A stretch of DNA of 33,734 nt from Apopatosoma sp963618495 (GTDB taxonomy: Bacteria > Bacillota > Clostridia > Oscillospirales > CAG-272): the NCBI GenBank assembly GCA_963618495.1, contig CAVESF010000023.1, positions 1 to 33,734 of the forward strand. Reading direction: 5' to 3'. The stretch's first letter is position 1. Each line of letters begins with the position of its first letter. The notes below the pieces were generated by a model. It was not told the origin of the DNA, made no database searches, and saw nothing but the letters and a program-made list of their open reading frames with translations. Below are positions 14,753 to 23,524 of the stretch, in pieces. The translations under genes and the position numbers were made by a program.

Positions 14753-16687
14753 ATGGGACTCACGATAGCACAGAAAATAATAAAGGCGCATCTTGTCGGC
14801 GGCGAAATGAAAGTCGGCAGCGAGATAGCGCTTCACATAGACCAGACGCTCACGCAGGACGCGACGGGCACGATGGCTTATCTTGAATTTGAGGCGATAG
14901 GCGTTCCGAGAGTGAAAACGGAGAAGTCGATAGCCTATATAGACCACAACACACTGCAGTCCGGCTTTGAAAACGCGGACGATCACAGATATATCCAGAG
15001 CGTGGCAAAGAAGCACGGAATTTACTTCTCACGCCCCGGAAACGGCATCTGCCATCAGGTGCATCTCGAGCGCTTCGGCGTGCCGGGCATGACGCTCATC
15101 GGATCGGACAGCCATACGCCGACGGGCGGCGGTATCGGCATGCTCGCTTTCGGTGCGGGCGGGCTTGATGTTGCCGTTGCCATGGGCGGCGGCGCATACT
15201 GCATCACCATGCCGAAGATGATGAAGATAAATCTGACGGGAAAGCTTCGTCCTTGGGTGAGTGCCAAGGATGTCAGCCTTGAGCTTCTTCGCATACTTTC
15301 CGTCAAGGGCGGCGTAGGCTATATAATAGAATGGGGAGGTGAGGGCATAGAGACGCTTTCTGTCCCGGAGAGAGCAACGATAACGAATATGGGAACGGAG
15401 CTTGGCGCTACAACTTCGATTTTCCCCTCCGACGAGATAACGCGCGCTTTTCTGCGCGCCGAGGGCAGAGAAGCGGACTATACACCGCTCTCAAGTGACA
15501 GCGACGCGGTGTATGACAGAGTGATAGATATAGACCTATCTGCGCTTACGCCGCTTCTCGCCTGCCCGCACAGCCCCGACAATATAAAACGCGCAGAGGA
15601 TCTTTCGGGCGTGAAAGTCGATCAGGTATGCATCGGCTCATGCACAAACTCTTCGCTCCGCGATATGCTCAGAGTAGCCGCGATACTGCGCGGCAGACAT
15701 ATAGCGGAGAATGTAAGCCTTTCGGTTTCGCCCGGGTCAAAGCAGGTGCTCACAATGCTCGCCGACTGCGGCGCGCTCTCCGATATACTTGCCTCGGGCG
15801 CAAGGGTGCTGGAATGCGCCTGCGGACCCTGCATCGGCATGGGCTTCTCGCCGAACAGCGCGGGCGTTTCGCTCCGCACATTCAACCGCAATTTTGAGGG
15901 AAGAAGCGGCACGAGAGACGCGCAGGTCTATCTCGTTTCGCCCGAGACAGCGGCGGCTTCCGCACTCACAGGTTACATCACCGACCCGAGAACGCTCGGC
16001 GGTTATCCCGAGATAAATATGCCCGAGAGCCTCCGCGCGGATGACAGCGCAGTTCTCGCTCCCGCAAGCGAAGCGGAGATGGAAAGCGTGGAGGTTCTGC
16101 GCGGACCGAATATAAAGCCGCTCCCCGAGACGGCACCGCTGACGGACACCATCGAAGCAAAGCTGACGATAAAAGTCGGCGACAATATTACGACAGACCA
16201 CATCATGCCCGCGGGCGCAAAGATTCTGCCTTATCGTTCTAATATACCGCATCTCTCGAAATACTGCTTTGAGGTCTGTGACCCGACATTCCCTGAGAGA
16301 GCGAAGGCGGCGGGAAAGAGCATTATCATCGGCGGCGTGAACTACGGTCAGGGTTCCTCGCGTGAGCATGCGGCTCTCGTGCCGCTCTATCTTGGTGTAA
16401 AGGCGGTTATTGCCAAGAGCTTTGCCCGCATACACATTTCAAATCTAATAAACGCGGGAATACTGCCGCTCACCTTTGAAAACGAGGCGGACTATGATAA
16501 GTTTACCGAGGGCGATATGCTGAAGCTTTCCGATATATTTACCGGACTTGACAGCGGCAGGATAACGCTCACGGATGAAAGCAGCGGTGCGAGCGCCGTG
16601 CTCTCATGCAGCTTCTCCGGGCGGCAGAAAGAAATCCTGCGCGCTGGCGGACTTCTCAGCTATACCAAAACATGCGGAGGAAAATAA
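14753..16687 (+). CDS. acn: Aconitate hydratase
   Basis: A 644-residue aconitase that isomerises citrate to isocitrate with a [4Fe-4S] cluster. Cluster cysteines are visible in GSCTNSS (near 298) and CACGPCIGMG (near 355-362). Substrate-pocket motifs include DSHTPTGGG near 120, and the swivel domain at the C-terminal end carries NYGQGSSREHAA. It is shorter than AcnA and matches the compact mitochondrial-like bacterial class, also close to isopropylmalate isomerase large plus small subunits fused. The operon partner enzymes argue for aconitase. AAGGAG precedes the ATG. Confidence 0.93.
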   Translation: MGLTIAQKIIKAHLVGGEMKVGSEIALHIDQTLTQDATGTMAYLEFEAIGVPRVKTEKSIAYIDHNTLQSGFENADDHRYIQSVAKKHGIYFSRPGNGICHQVHLERFGVPGMTLIGSDSHTPTGGGIGMLAFGAGGLDVAVAMGGGAYCITMPKMMKINLTGKLRPWVSAKDVSLELLRILSVKGGVGYIIEWGGEGIETLSVPERATITNMGTELGATTSIFPSDEITRAFLRAEGREADYTPLSSDSDAVYDRVIDIDLSALTPLLACPHSPDNIKRAEDLSGVKVDQVCIGSCTNSSLRDMLRVAAILRGRHIAENVSLSVSPGSKQVLTMLADCGALSDILASGARVLECACGPCIGMGFSPNSAGVSLRTFNRNFEGRSGTRDAQVYLVSPETAAASALTGYITDPRTLGGYPEINMPESLRADDSAVLAPASEAEMESVEVLRGPNIKPLPETAPLTDTIEAKLTIKVGDNITTDHIMPAGAKILPYRSNIPHLSKYCFEVCDPTFPERAKAAGKSIIIGGVNYGQGSSREHAALVPLYLGVKAVIAKSFARIHISNLINAGILPLTFENEADYDKFTEGDMLKLSDIFTGLDSGRITLTDESSGASAVLSCSFSGRQKEILRAGGLLSYTKTCGGK

Positions 16688-16688
16688 A

Positions 16689-17846
16689 ATGACGGACGAA
16701 AAATATATAAAAGAAGCGACGGCGCATTTTGAAGCGCTCCTGCGCTCCCAGCTTGCAAGATGTGAAAAAATGACGGGTGACAGCGGCAAGACGGATTTCG
16801 CCGCGCTTGACAAAACCGTAATCGGCATATGCGACGGCGACGGGATAGGTCCCATCATCATGAAGCAGGCGGAGAAGTTGCTCTCGGTTATTATCGCAAA
16901 CGAGATAGCGGCAGGCAAAGCGGAGCTTCGCCGTATAGACGGGCTGACGATAGAAAACCGCCTTGCGCTCGGCAAATCTGTTCCAGAGGAGACGCTTGCG
17001 GCAATAAAAAATTGCCATGTTCTGCTGAAAGGACCGACGACCACACCGAAAGGCGGCACTATGGAGAGCGCGAATGTTACGCTCCGAAGAGAACTTGACC
17101 TCTATGCCAATGTGCGCCCCGTCTGTATCCCCGAGAAGAATATCGACTGGATATTCTTCCGCGAAAATACTGAGGGTGAATATGTTCTCGGCTCAAAGGG
17201 AATCGAGGTGCCGGATAAGCTCGCCTTTGACTTCAAGGTGACGACAGACCACGGCACAAAGAGAATTGCCCGTGCCGCCTTCGACTATGCAAAGGCAAAC
17301 GGCAAGACGAGCGTTTCTATAGTCACAAAGGCGAATATCATGAAAAAGACGGACGGAAAATTCTCCGCCATATGCAACGAGATCGCCGCGGAATACGACG
17401 GCATCACCGCGCAGGACTGGTATATCGACATAATGAGCGCGAACCTTGTAAACGAGGATATAAGAAGCTCTTTTCAGGTATTTCTCCTGCCGAATCTCTA
17501 CGGCGACATCATCACCGATGAGGCGGCGCAGATTCAGGGCGGCGTAGGCACGGCGGGAAGCGCAAACATCGGCGACAGATATGCCATGTTTGAGGCGATA
17601 CACGGAAGCGCACCGCGCATGATAGAAGAGGGACTCGGCGAATATGCAAATCCCTCGAGCATTTTCAAAGCCTGCGAAATGCTGCTCCGCCATATCGGAA
17701 TGAGCGGTAAGGCGGATAAGCTTTCCCGCGCGATGGAAATATGCACGCAGAGCGAAAAGGCGCTCACTGTCACAGGCGACAGAAGCGGCGCGACATGCGA
17801 GGCTTTCGGCGAATATGTGATTGATACATATAAAAAGATACTGTAA
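16689..17846 (+). CDS. icd: Isocitrate dehydrogenase
   Basis: A 385-residue beta-decarboxylating dehydrogenase converting isocitrate to 2-oxoglutarate. The start at 16689 follows GGAGG and lies 1 nt after the aconitase stop. Motifs: GDGIGP, LKGPTTTPKGG, the substrate-binding stretch LRRELDLYANVRPV, the RENTEGEY loop, and the metal/substrate signature NLYGDIITDEAAQIQGG. HGSAP leads into the cofactor site. NAD versus NADP preference cannot be assigned with confidence. As last gene of the operon it completes a biosynthetic oxidative branch to glutamate precursors. Isopropylmalate dehydrogenase is the family alternative, unlikely in this context. Confidence 0.9.
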   Translation: MTDEKYIKEATAHFEALLRSQLARCEKMTGDSGKTDFAALDKTVIGICDGDGIGPIIMKQAEKLLSVIIANEIAAGKAELRRIDGLTIENRLALGKSVPEETLAAIKNCHVLLKGPTTTPKGGTMESANVTLRRELDLYANVRPVCIPEKNIDWIFFRENTEGEYVLGSKGIEVPDKLAFDFKVTTDHGTKRIARAAFDYAKANGKTSVSIVTKANIMKKTDGKFSAICNEIAAEYDGITAQDWYIDIMSANLVNEDIRSSFQVFLLPNLYGDIITDEAAQIQGGVGTAGSANIGDRYAMFEAIHGSAPRMIEEGLGEYANPSSIFKACEMLLRHIGMSGKADKLSRAMEICTQSEKALTVTGDRSGATCEAFGEYVIDTYKKIL

Positions 17847-17861
17847 ATAAAGGCAAAAAAC

Positions 17862-17896
17862 AGCCACCATTCCGCCCGCAGGTCGGAATGGTGGCT
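17862..17896. terminator. Terminator between icd and the solute-binding protein gene
   Basis: Perfect 13-bp arms (17862-17874, 17884-17896) with a 9-nt loop. The A-run at 17855-17860 is a good U-tract for minus-strand transcripts; the plus side has only a weak T-rich tail, so it mainly serves the minus-strand gene. Confidence 0.85.
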
Positions 17897-17911
17897 ATCA
17901 TATTATGCTGA

Positions 17912-19507
17912 TTATTTGAGCTTTTTGAGAGAGTTCATGTGGTTTTCATAAACGGCATTTGCGGAGGAACCCATGCTTGAGAGTGCCTTTGCAAACTGGT
18001 TCTTTCCTGTTGTGATGAAGCTCGTGGCTCTGCTCATCATGCCGCCGACTACAAAGGCATCATATTCCCATGTTCTTGTGCGGAGAACGATATCGAGCAT
18101 TTCACCCGCTTCCTCTTCGCAGAAGCACTGGGTCTTGTAGTAATTTATGTAAGCAGGGTAGAGAATCTTTTCGGAATGATAACCGAATACCTCAAGGAAC
18201 TGCGATGTAGCCTTGACATCTGTGACGGAGGCGGAAACCTTGAGACCTGCGCCTGTCGTGCAGACGAGCTGAGAGTAATCCTCCTGCTCCTCAGTATACT
18301 TCGGAAGAGGAACGATGGAGAAACGGGCGTTTTCATCTGTTATACGGCGGGCTACCGTAAGCACTTCTGAAACGAAGAGTGCCTGACCGTTTGTGAGTGC
18401 GGTGTGAGTGCTACCGCCGGGAGAAAGGAAGGCGAGTGAGCTCCAGAGCTCGATAGCCTTGTCTATAGCGGCACTGTATGACTGCACATCGGTATTCTGA
18501 GCGTTGATGGCATGGTGAACGCCGTCGGTTTTTATTGTCATATGAAGCCCTGCCGCCGTGATGAGCGATGTGGCAAAATACATATTGTTTACGGTAACGC
18601 AACCGAAGATATCGCCATCTTCATATTTCATCACCTGATCGCCGTTCACATCGGATTTTGCGACATCCATGAGGGATATCATCTTATCCATTGTCCATGT
18701 GCCGCTGCGTGCTTCTTCATAGATATTTACAGAAGTTTTGCCGGCGGATACGAGTCTCTCATAAACGTCCTTGTTGAAGAAGAGCGCCCATGTCGAGTCA
18801 TAGCTGAGAAGATTGAATTTACCGGAGATATTGTAGCACTTGTCAACGCCGTCTACAGTGTATGAAAATGCCTCGTGATAGTTCTGATCCCACCAGCTGT
18901 GAGAAAAATCGATATCCATATTTGCTATGTTGTAAGACCAGTCATAGTCTTTGGCATTAGCCCAAAGCCAGAGAATGAAATCTACCGTGTGCTTGCCGGT
19001 TGACAGATCGTTTGCGGCATAGCTCTGAGGAGAGTCGGAATATATGCAGGCTATTTTGCAATTGTAAAGAGATTCGACCGTGGAATTTCTTGCGATGATG
19101 CCTTCTGTGATGAGGTTATCGTCGCCTGTGGATTCCGCTGTGATCTCGTAGAAGTCCCATGTATTGAACTGACCCTGTGCGGCGGCAAAGGTGAAGGTTC
19201 TTCCTCCGAAGTTCACATCCTGATAGTCGGGATGCTTCGCTCTGCCGTCATCCTCGGATGATACTGTTATTTCCGTTGTGCTGCCGGTATCCGACGCGGT
19301 GGTACTGCCGGAACCGGAGGTTGTCTCGGAGGAAGCAGTCGTGCTGTCGCCACCATTTGAAGACGAGGTGGTCGACTTGGTTCCTTCCGTTGTCTTTTCT
19401 GTTGTGGTGGAGGTGGTATTTTCGGGCTTGTCTCCGCAGGAAACAGCGAACGCGAGAACGAGCACTACCATAGCCACAGCGAGAAGAAGAGATAAAAATC
19501 TTTTCAT
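17912..19507 (-). CDS. Solute-binding lipoprotein, copy 1
   Basis: A 531-residue extracellular solute-binding-type protein. The start at 19507 is set by AAAGGAGCT upstream. The signal peptide ends at a lipobox with Cys24 (AVSC), followed by a Thr/Ser/Gly-rich linker (about 30-85), then a periplasmic-binding-protein fold with aromatic-rich stretches (NMDIDFSHSWWDQNYHEAF; GTWTMDKMISLMD). That is typical of family-1, sugar-type binding proteins. No permease or ATPase gene is adjacent, so it is an orphan that must share a transporter or bind ligand for another purpose. It is about 90 percent identical by eye to the next gene. Confidence 0.85.
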   Translation of the reverse strand: MKRFLSLLLAVAMVVLVLAFAVSCGDKPENTTSTTTEKTTEGTKSTTSSSNGGDSTTASSETTSGSGSTTASDTGSTTEITVSSEDDGRAKHPDYQDVNFGGRTFTFAAAQGQFNTWDFYEITAESTGDDNLITEGIIARNSTVESLYNCKIACIYSDSPQSYAANDLSTGKHTVDFILWLWANAKDYDWSYNIANMDIDFSHSWWDQNYHEAFSYTVDGVDKCYNISGKFNLLSYDSTWALFFNKDVYERLVSAGKTSVNIYEEARSGTWTMDKMISLMDVAKSDVNGDQVMKYEDGDIFGCVTVNNMYFATSLITAAGLHMTIKTDGVHHAINAQNTDVQSYSAAIDKAIELWSSLAFLSPGGSTHTALTNGQALFVSEVLTVARRITDENARFSIVPLPKYTEEQEDYSQLVCTTGAGLKVSASVTDVKATSQFLEVFGYHSEKILYPAYINYYKTQCFCEEEAGEMLDIVLRTRTWEYDAFVVGGMMSRATSFITTGKNQFAKALSSMGSSANAVYENHMNSLKKLK

Positions 19508-19539
19508 AGTAGCTCCTTTTGCTTTGAAATTGATGATCT

Positions 19540-19587
19540 GAGCTTTTGCTCTGTCCACAGTATAGCATGCCTGCGCCGCGAAGTCAA
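19540..19587 (-). promoter_or_regulatory. Promoter of solute-binding copy 1, with palindrome
   Basis: On the minus strand: TTGACT (19582-19587), 17-bp spacer, TATACT (19559-19564). A palindrome GAGCTTTTGCTC (19540-19551) lies at the expected transcription start and has a close counterpart at the same place in copy 2, so it may be an operator. Confidence 0.75.
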
Positions 19588-19620
19588 TATAATATTATAC
19601 ATCTGCTAAAAAACAGTGTA

Positions 19621-19658
19621 AAAAAGCATTCCGACGGTTTTCTGACGGAATGCTTTTT
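19621..19658 (-). terminator. Terminator of solute-binding copy 2
   Basis: Perfect 13-bp arms AAAAAGCATTCCG (19621-19633) and its complement (19646-19658) with a 12-nt loop, followed on the minus strand by a U-rich run. It lies 11 nt after the copy 2 stop codon, so the two copies are separate transcription units. Confidence 0.88.
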
Positions 19659-19669
19659 ACAATCACAGA

Positions 19670-21268
19670 TTATTTGAGCTTTTTGAGATTGTTCATGCGG
19701 CCTTCATAAACGGAATTTGCGGAGGATCCCATGCTTGAGAGCGCCTTTGCAAACTGATTCTTTCCTGTTGTGATGAAGCTCGTGACTCTGCTCATCATGC
19801 CGCCGTTTACGAAGCTGTCATATTCCCATGTTCTTGTGCGGAGAACGATGTCGAGCATTTCACCCGCTTCATCTTCGCAGAAGCACTGGGTCTTATAGTA
19901 ATTTATGTAAGCAGGGTAGAGAATCTTTTCGGAATGATAGCCGAACACCTCGAGGAACTGCGATGTAGCCTTGACATCAGTGACGGAGGCGGAAACCTTG
20001 AGACCGGCGCCTGTCGTGCAGACGAGCTGAGCGTAATCCTCCTGCTCCTCATTATACTTCGGAATAGGGACGATGGAGAAGCGGGCGTTTTCATCTGTTA
20101 TACGGCGGGCTACCGTAAGCACTTCTGAAACGAAGAGTGCCTGACCGTTTGTAAGAGAGTTCTGCGTATCCGTGCCGCCGGTGGAAAGGAAAGCAGGAGA
20201 ACTCCAGAGCTCGATAGCCTTGTCTATAGCGGCGCTGTATGCCTTGACATCGGTATTCTGAGCGTTGATTGCATGGTGAATGCCATCGGTTTTTGTTGTC
20301 ATATGAAGCCCTGCCGCCGTGATGAGCGATGTGGCGAAATACTGATTGTTTATGGTAACGCAACCGAAGATATCGCCATCCTCATATTTCATATTCTGGT
20401 CACCGTTCACATCGGATTTTGCTACATCCATGAGGGATATCATCTTGTCCATTGTCCATGTGCCGTTGCGTGCTTCTTCATAGATATTTATGGAAGTTTT
20501 GCCGGCGGATACGAGTCTCTCGTAAACGTCCTTGTTGAAGAAGAGAGACCATGTCGAGTCATAGCTGAGAAGATTGAATTTACCGGAGATATTGTAGCAC
20601 TTGTCAACGCCGTCTACCGTATAGGAGAATGCCTCGTGATAGTTCTGATCCCACCAGCTGTGAGAGAAGTCTATATCCATATTCGCCATGTTATAAGACC
20701 AGTCATAGTCAACGGCATTGTTAAAGAGCCAGAGAATGAAATCTACCGAGTGCTTGCCCTGCGCCATGTCGTTCATGGCATAGGAGGGTGCGTCGGTTGT
20801 ATAATCGCATTCTATCTTGCAGTTGTAAAGAGATTCGACTGTGGAATTTCTTGCGATGATGCCTTCTGTGATGAGATTGTCATTACCTGTGGATTCCGCT
20901 GTGATTTCATAGAAATCCCATGTGGAAAGCTGACCGATGGAAGCGGCAAACTTGAAGGTTCTTCCTCCGAAGTTCACATCCTGATAGTCGGGATGCTTTG
21001 TTCTGCCGTCATCCTCGGACGATACTGTTGTTTCCGTTGTGCTGCCGGTATCAGACGCGGTGGTACTGCCGGAACCGGAGGTTGTCTCGGAGGAAGCAGT
21101 CGTGCTGTCGCCACCATTTGAAGACGAGGTGGTCGACTTGGTTCCTTCCGTTGTCTTTTCTGTTGTGGTGGAGGTGGTATTTTCGGGCTTGTCTCCGCAG
21201 GAAACAGCGAACGCGAGAACGAGCACTACCATAGCCACAGCGAGAAGAAGAGATAAAAATCTTTTCAT
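19670..21268 (-). CDS. Solute-binding lipoprotein, copy 2
   Basis: A 532-residue tandem paralogue of the gene at 17912-19507. The signal peptide, lipobox (Cys24) and Thr/Ser linker are essentially unchanged. Differences cluster in the binding domain, for example FKFAASIGQLS against FTFAAAQGQFN, and a one-residue insertion near STGGTDTQNS. The pattern of an unchanged 5' end and a drifting pocket suggests a recent duplication, possibly with gene conversion and some ligand diversification. AAAGGAGCT supports the start. It has its own promoter and terminator and no adjacent transporter genes. Confidence 0.85.
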   Translation of the reverse strand: MKRFLSLLLAVAMVVLVLAFAVSCGDKPENTTSTTTEKTTEGTKSTTSSSNGGDSTTASSETTSGSGSTTASDTGSTTETTVSSEDDGRTKHPDYQDVNFGGRTFKFAASIGQLSTWDFYEITAESTGNDNLITEGIIARNSTVESLYNCKIECDYTTDAPSYAMNDMAQGKHSVDFILWLFNNAVDYDWSYNMANMDIDFSHSWWDQNYHEAFSYTVDGVDKCYNISGKFNLLSYDSTWSLFFNKDVYERLVSAGKTSINIYEEARNGTWTMDKMISLMDVAKSDVNGDQNMKYEDGDIFGCVTINNQYFATSLITAAGLHMTTKTDGIHHAINAQNTDVKAYSAAIDKAIELWSSPAFLSTGGTDTQNSLTNGQALFVSEVLTVARRITDENARFSIVPIPKYNEEQEDYAQLVCTTGAGLKVSASVTDVKATSQFLEVFGYHSEKILYPAYINYYKTQCFCEDEAGEMLDIVLRTRTWEYDSFVNGGMMSRVTSFITTGKNQFAKALSSMGSSANSVYEGRMNNLKKLK

Positions 21269-21300
21269 AGTAGCTCCTTTTGCTTTTATTTCTTTTATTT

Positions 21301-21348
21301 GAGTTTTTACTCTAAATAGTATTATATCACTATATTAAGAAATGTCAA
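21301..21348 (-). promoter_or_regulatory. Promoter of solute-binding copy 2, with palindrome
   Basis: On the minus strand: TTGACA (21343-21348), 16-bp spacer, TATAAT (21321-21326). The palindrome GAGTTTTTACTC (21301-21312) lies just downstream of the -10 box, matching the placement in copy 1. The core promoter is stronger than that of copy 1. Confidence 0.82.
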
Positions 21349-21442
21349 TGATAATCTTTTGTATTAATGACCAAAAATGTTGGCGGACTTTTGACTACTT
21401 TGGATAACCAATCGCGGCAAAGCGAACAATTTAAAAGAAATG

Positions 21443-21494
21443 CGAACAAAAGTTCTAAAAAATCATTGACAAAAGAACAAATGTGTGGTATAAT
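21443..21494 (+). promoter_or_regulatory. Perfect-consensus promoter with SOS-box-like sites driving the capsid cassette
   Basis: TTGACA (21466-21471), 17-bp spacer, TATAAT (21489-21494), a full consensus promoter. Upstream lies CGAACAAAAGTTCT (21443-21456), which fits the GAAC-N4-GTTC core of the Gram-positive LexA box (11 of 14 against CGAACATATGTTCG). A weaker site AGAACAAATGTGTG (21474-21487, 10 of 14) fills the spacer, and a CGAAC half-site is at 21423. A strong promoter occluded by LexA would give tight, DNA-damage-inducible expression. LexA binding is inferred. Confidence 0.75.
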
Positions 21495-21533
21495 GTAGCC
21501 ACGGTAGCAAAACCGAAGCAAAAAAGGAGAGTG

Positions 21534-21755
21534 ATGGATACGAGCAGGTATTTGGATTATGAAGAGGCGGAGGAGAAGCCCCGCGCAAGAATCGTTGCCT
21601 ACTGCGACCATTGCGGATACGCCATTTACTCTACCGACGAGGCGCTCGAGATAGAGGGAAGCGGCGACATCATCCACAAGGATTGCTGGTGCGAATATGC
21701 CGAGGAGCATATGCTCGATTTCGTGAGAAAGGCTTCTTTTTCCGCCGCATATTGA
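21534..21755 (+). CDS. Small zinc-ribbon-like phage protein
   Basis: A 73-residue acidic protein, first gene after the SOS-type promoter. Cys24-x2-Cys27 and His48-x2-Cys51/Cys53 form a likely zinc site. Similar small Cys-His proteins occur beside terminase genes in Firmicute phages; their role is unknown. AAGGAG at 21524-21529 supports ATG 21534 (a GTG three bases earlier is possible). Confidence 0.75.
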   Translation: MDTSRYLDYEEAEEKPRARIVAYCDHCGYAIYSTDEALEIEGSGDIIHKDCWCEYAEEHMLDFVRKASFSAAY

Positions 21756-21774
21756 AGATTCAAGCTCTTTTTTA

Positions 21775-22209
21775 ATGAGTAAAACCATAGATAAGGACAA
21801 GCTTACACCAACCGCTTTTGCCCGCCGCGTCACCGCATATTTCCGCGAGTGCGACAGCGAAATAGTTTCGCCTGCGTGCGCCTCCTGCACAAAGGACGAA
21901 GCAAGCTGCGCACTCTGCCCGAAGAGGCGTACCAAGCCGTACACCCTCTCGGGACTGTGTCTGGCGCTGGGGATAACAAAGCGGCAATTTAAAGCCCTCA
22001 AGGCGAACAAATGTTTCTGCGACGATGTTGAAATGGCGCTTCTGAAGATAGAGGCGTATATAGAAGAGAACAGCATCAGCGGAGGCATAAACGGCGCTCT
22101 TGCTACCGCCATACTGAAAGAAAATTTCGGTTGGGGCGCCAAAGACGATGCCGAAGAGGGAAAAATAGAAATTTCGCTTTCGGGAGAGGCGGATAAATAT
22201 GCCGGTTAG
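21775..22209 (+). CDS. terS: Terminase small subunit, P22 gp3-like
   Basis: A 144-residue DNA-recognition subunit for packaging. The central part (about 55-130: LSGLCLALGITKRQFKALK, IEAYIEENSISGG, ATAILKENFGWGAKD) resembles the GP3_package family. Unusual is a four-cysteine knuckle before it, Cys35-x2-Cys38-x6-Cys45-x2-Cys48, which looks like a zinc site and may add DNA or partner binding. No good ribosome site precedes the ATG, which lies 19 nt after the upstream stop, so translation may be coupled. It overlaps terL by 11 nt. Confidence 0.82.
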   Translation: MSKTIDKDKLTPTAFARRVTAYFRECDSEIVSPACASCTKDEASCALCPKRRTKPYTLSGLCLALGITKRQFKALKANKCFCDDVEMALLKIEAYIEENSISGGINGALATAILKENFGWGAKDDAEEGKIEISLSGEADKYAG

Positions 22210-23524
22210 CGCCGGTTTCTCCCTGAATATCGCTCCGAGCGAAAAGCAGAAAGAATTTTTTCTTTCCACAGCCAAATACACCGCATACGGCGGGGCGCGC
22301 GGCGGCGGCAAAAGCTGGGCGCTGAGATACAAGCTCCTCCTGATGTGTCTGCGCTACGGCGGGATAAAAATACTGCTCTTGCGGCGTACCCTGCCCGAGC
22401 TTACCGAAAATCACATACGCCCGCTGCGGGAAATACTCGCCGCCGTGCCGAAGCTGAGCGAATATTCCGAAAAAGACAAATGTATAACATTTGCCTCCGG
22501 CTCACGGCTCCAGTTCGGATATCTCGCGAGGGAGAGCGATCTGCTACGCTATCAGGGACAGGAATTCGATGTGATAGCGATAGACGAGGCTACGCAGATA
22601 AGCGAGCATATGTTTACGGTGCTGTGCGCTTCGCTCCGCGGCGCAAACGATTTTCCGAAGCGGATGTATCTCACATGCAATCCCGGCGGCATAGGTCACG
22701 GCTGGGTGAAGCGGCTCTTTATCGAGCGGCGCTTTCGCAAAAGCGAAAATCCCGATGACTATGCTTTCATCCCTGCGGGAGTCTATGACAACGCGGCACT
22801 GACGGAGAAGAATCCCGACTACATAAGGCAGCTCGAAAATCTGCCGGAGGAGCTGAAAAAGGCATGGCTCTACGGAAGCTGGAATGTTTTCTCGGGGCAA
22901 TTTTTCTCGGAATTTGACTACAGTCTGCATACCTGCGAGCCTTTTGCGCCCGGCGACGGCACGATGCATTTCTGCACGATAGACTACGGGCTCGACATGC
23001 TTGCGGCGCTCTTCATAGAGGTATGCCGCGACGGGCGCGCGTATGTCACTTCCGAGATATACGAAAGCTCGCTTATCATAAGCGAAGCCGCAGGGAAGAT
23101 TCTTTCACGAGCTTTGGAGGGTACCGTATTCATTGCGCCATCGGACCTATGGTCACGGCAGAAAGACAGCGGGCGCGATATGGCTTCCATTTTTGCTGAG
23201 AACGGGGTTTTCTTAACGAAGCTACGCCCGAACAGAACCGACGGCTGGATGGCGCTCAAGGAATGGCTGAAGCCAGACGGAAACGGCGGAGTGCGCCTGC
23301 GCATTTTCCGCGGGTGCGAAAACCTCATCCGTTCGCTTCCGCTGCTAATGCACGACAAGGCGAATCCCGCGGATGTTGCCGTTTTCCCTCATGAGATAAC
23401 GCACGCACCGGATGCGCTGAGATATTTTGCCTCATATATGCGCGACATGGCGCCATGCGACCGCGCATGCGAAACACCGAGGCTGAAAAACATTATAGAA
23501 GAAAGGAACTTGCACAAGAAATGA
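22199..23524 (+). CDS. terL: Terminase large subunit
   Basis: A 441-residue packaging motor: ATPase followed by RNase H-like nuclease. Walker A GGARGGGKS at 31-39; Walker B VIAIDEA at 125-131 with catalytic Glu130; coupling motif LTCNPGG near 158-164; nuclease acids Asp262 (CTIDYG), the Glu in TSEIYE, and Asp405 (HAPDAL). All catalytic elements are intact, so the motor should work. The length is at the short end for phage TerL. The stop overlaps the portal start in an ATGA arrangement. Confidence 0.95.
   Translation: MPVSAGFSLNIAPSEKQKEFFLSTAKYTAYGGARGGGKSWALRYKLLLMCLRYGGIKILLLRRTLPELTENHIRPLREILAAVPKLSEYSEKDKCITFASGSRLQFGYLARESDLLRYQGQEFDVIAIDEATQISEHMFTVLCASLRGANDFPKRMYLTCNPGGIGHGWVKRLFIERRFRKSENPDDYAFIPAGVYDNAALTEKNPDYIRQLENLPEELKKAWLYGSWNVFSGQFFSEFDYSLHTCEPFAPGDGTMHFCTIDYGLDMLAALFIEVCRDGRAYVTSEIYESSLIISEAAGKILSRALEGTVFIAPSDLWSRQKDSGRDMASIFAENGVFLTKLRPNRTDGWMALKEWLKPDGNGGVRLRIFRGCENLIRSLPLLMHDKANPADVAVFPHEITHAPDALRYFASYMRDMAPCDRACETPRLKNIIEERNLHKK

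Noticed and set aside
23455..23520. Upstream in-frame start for the portal gene inside terL
   Set aside because: The ATG at 23521 forms an ATGA overlap with the terL stop and has a ribosome site; the extra residues look like an out-of-frame reading of TerL.
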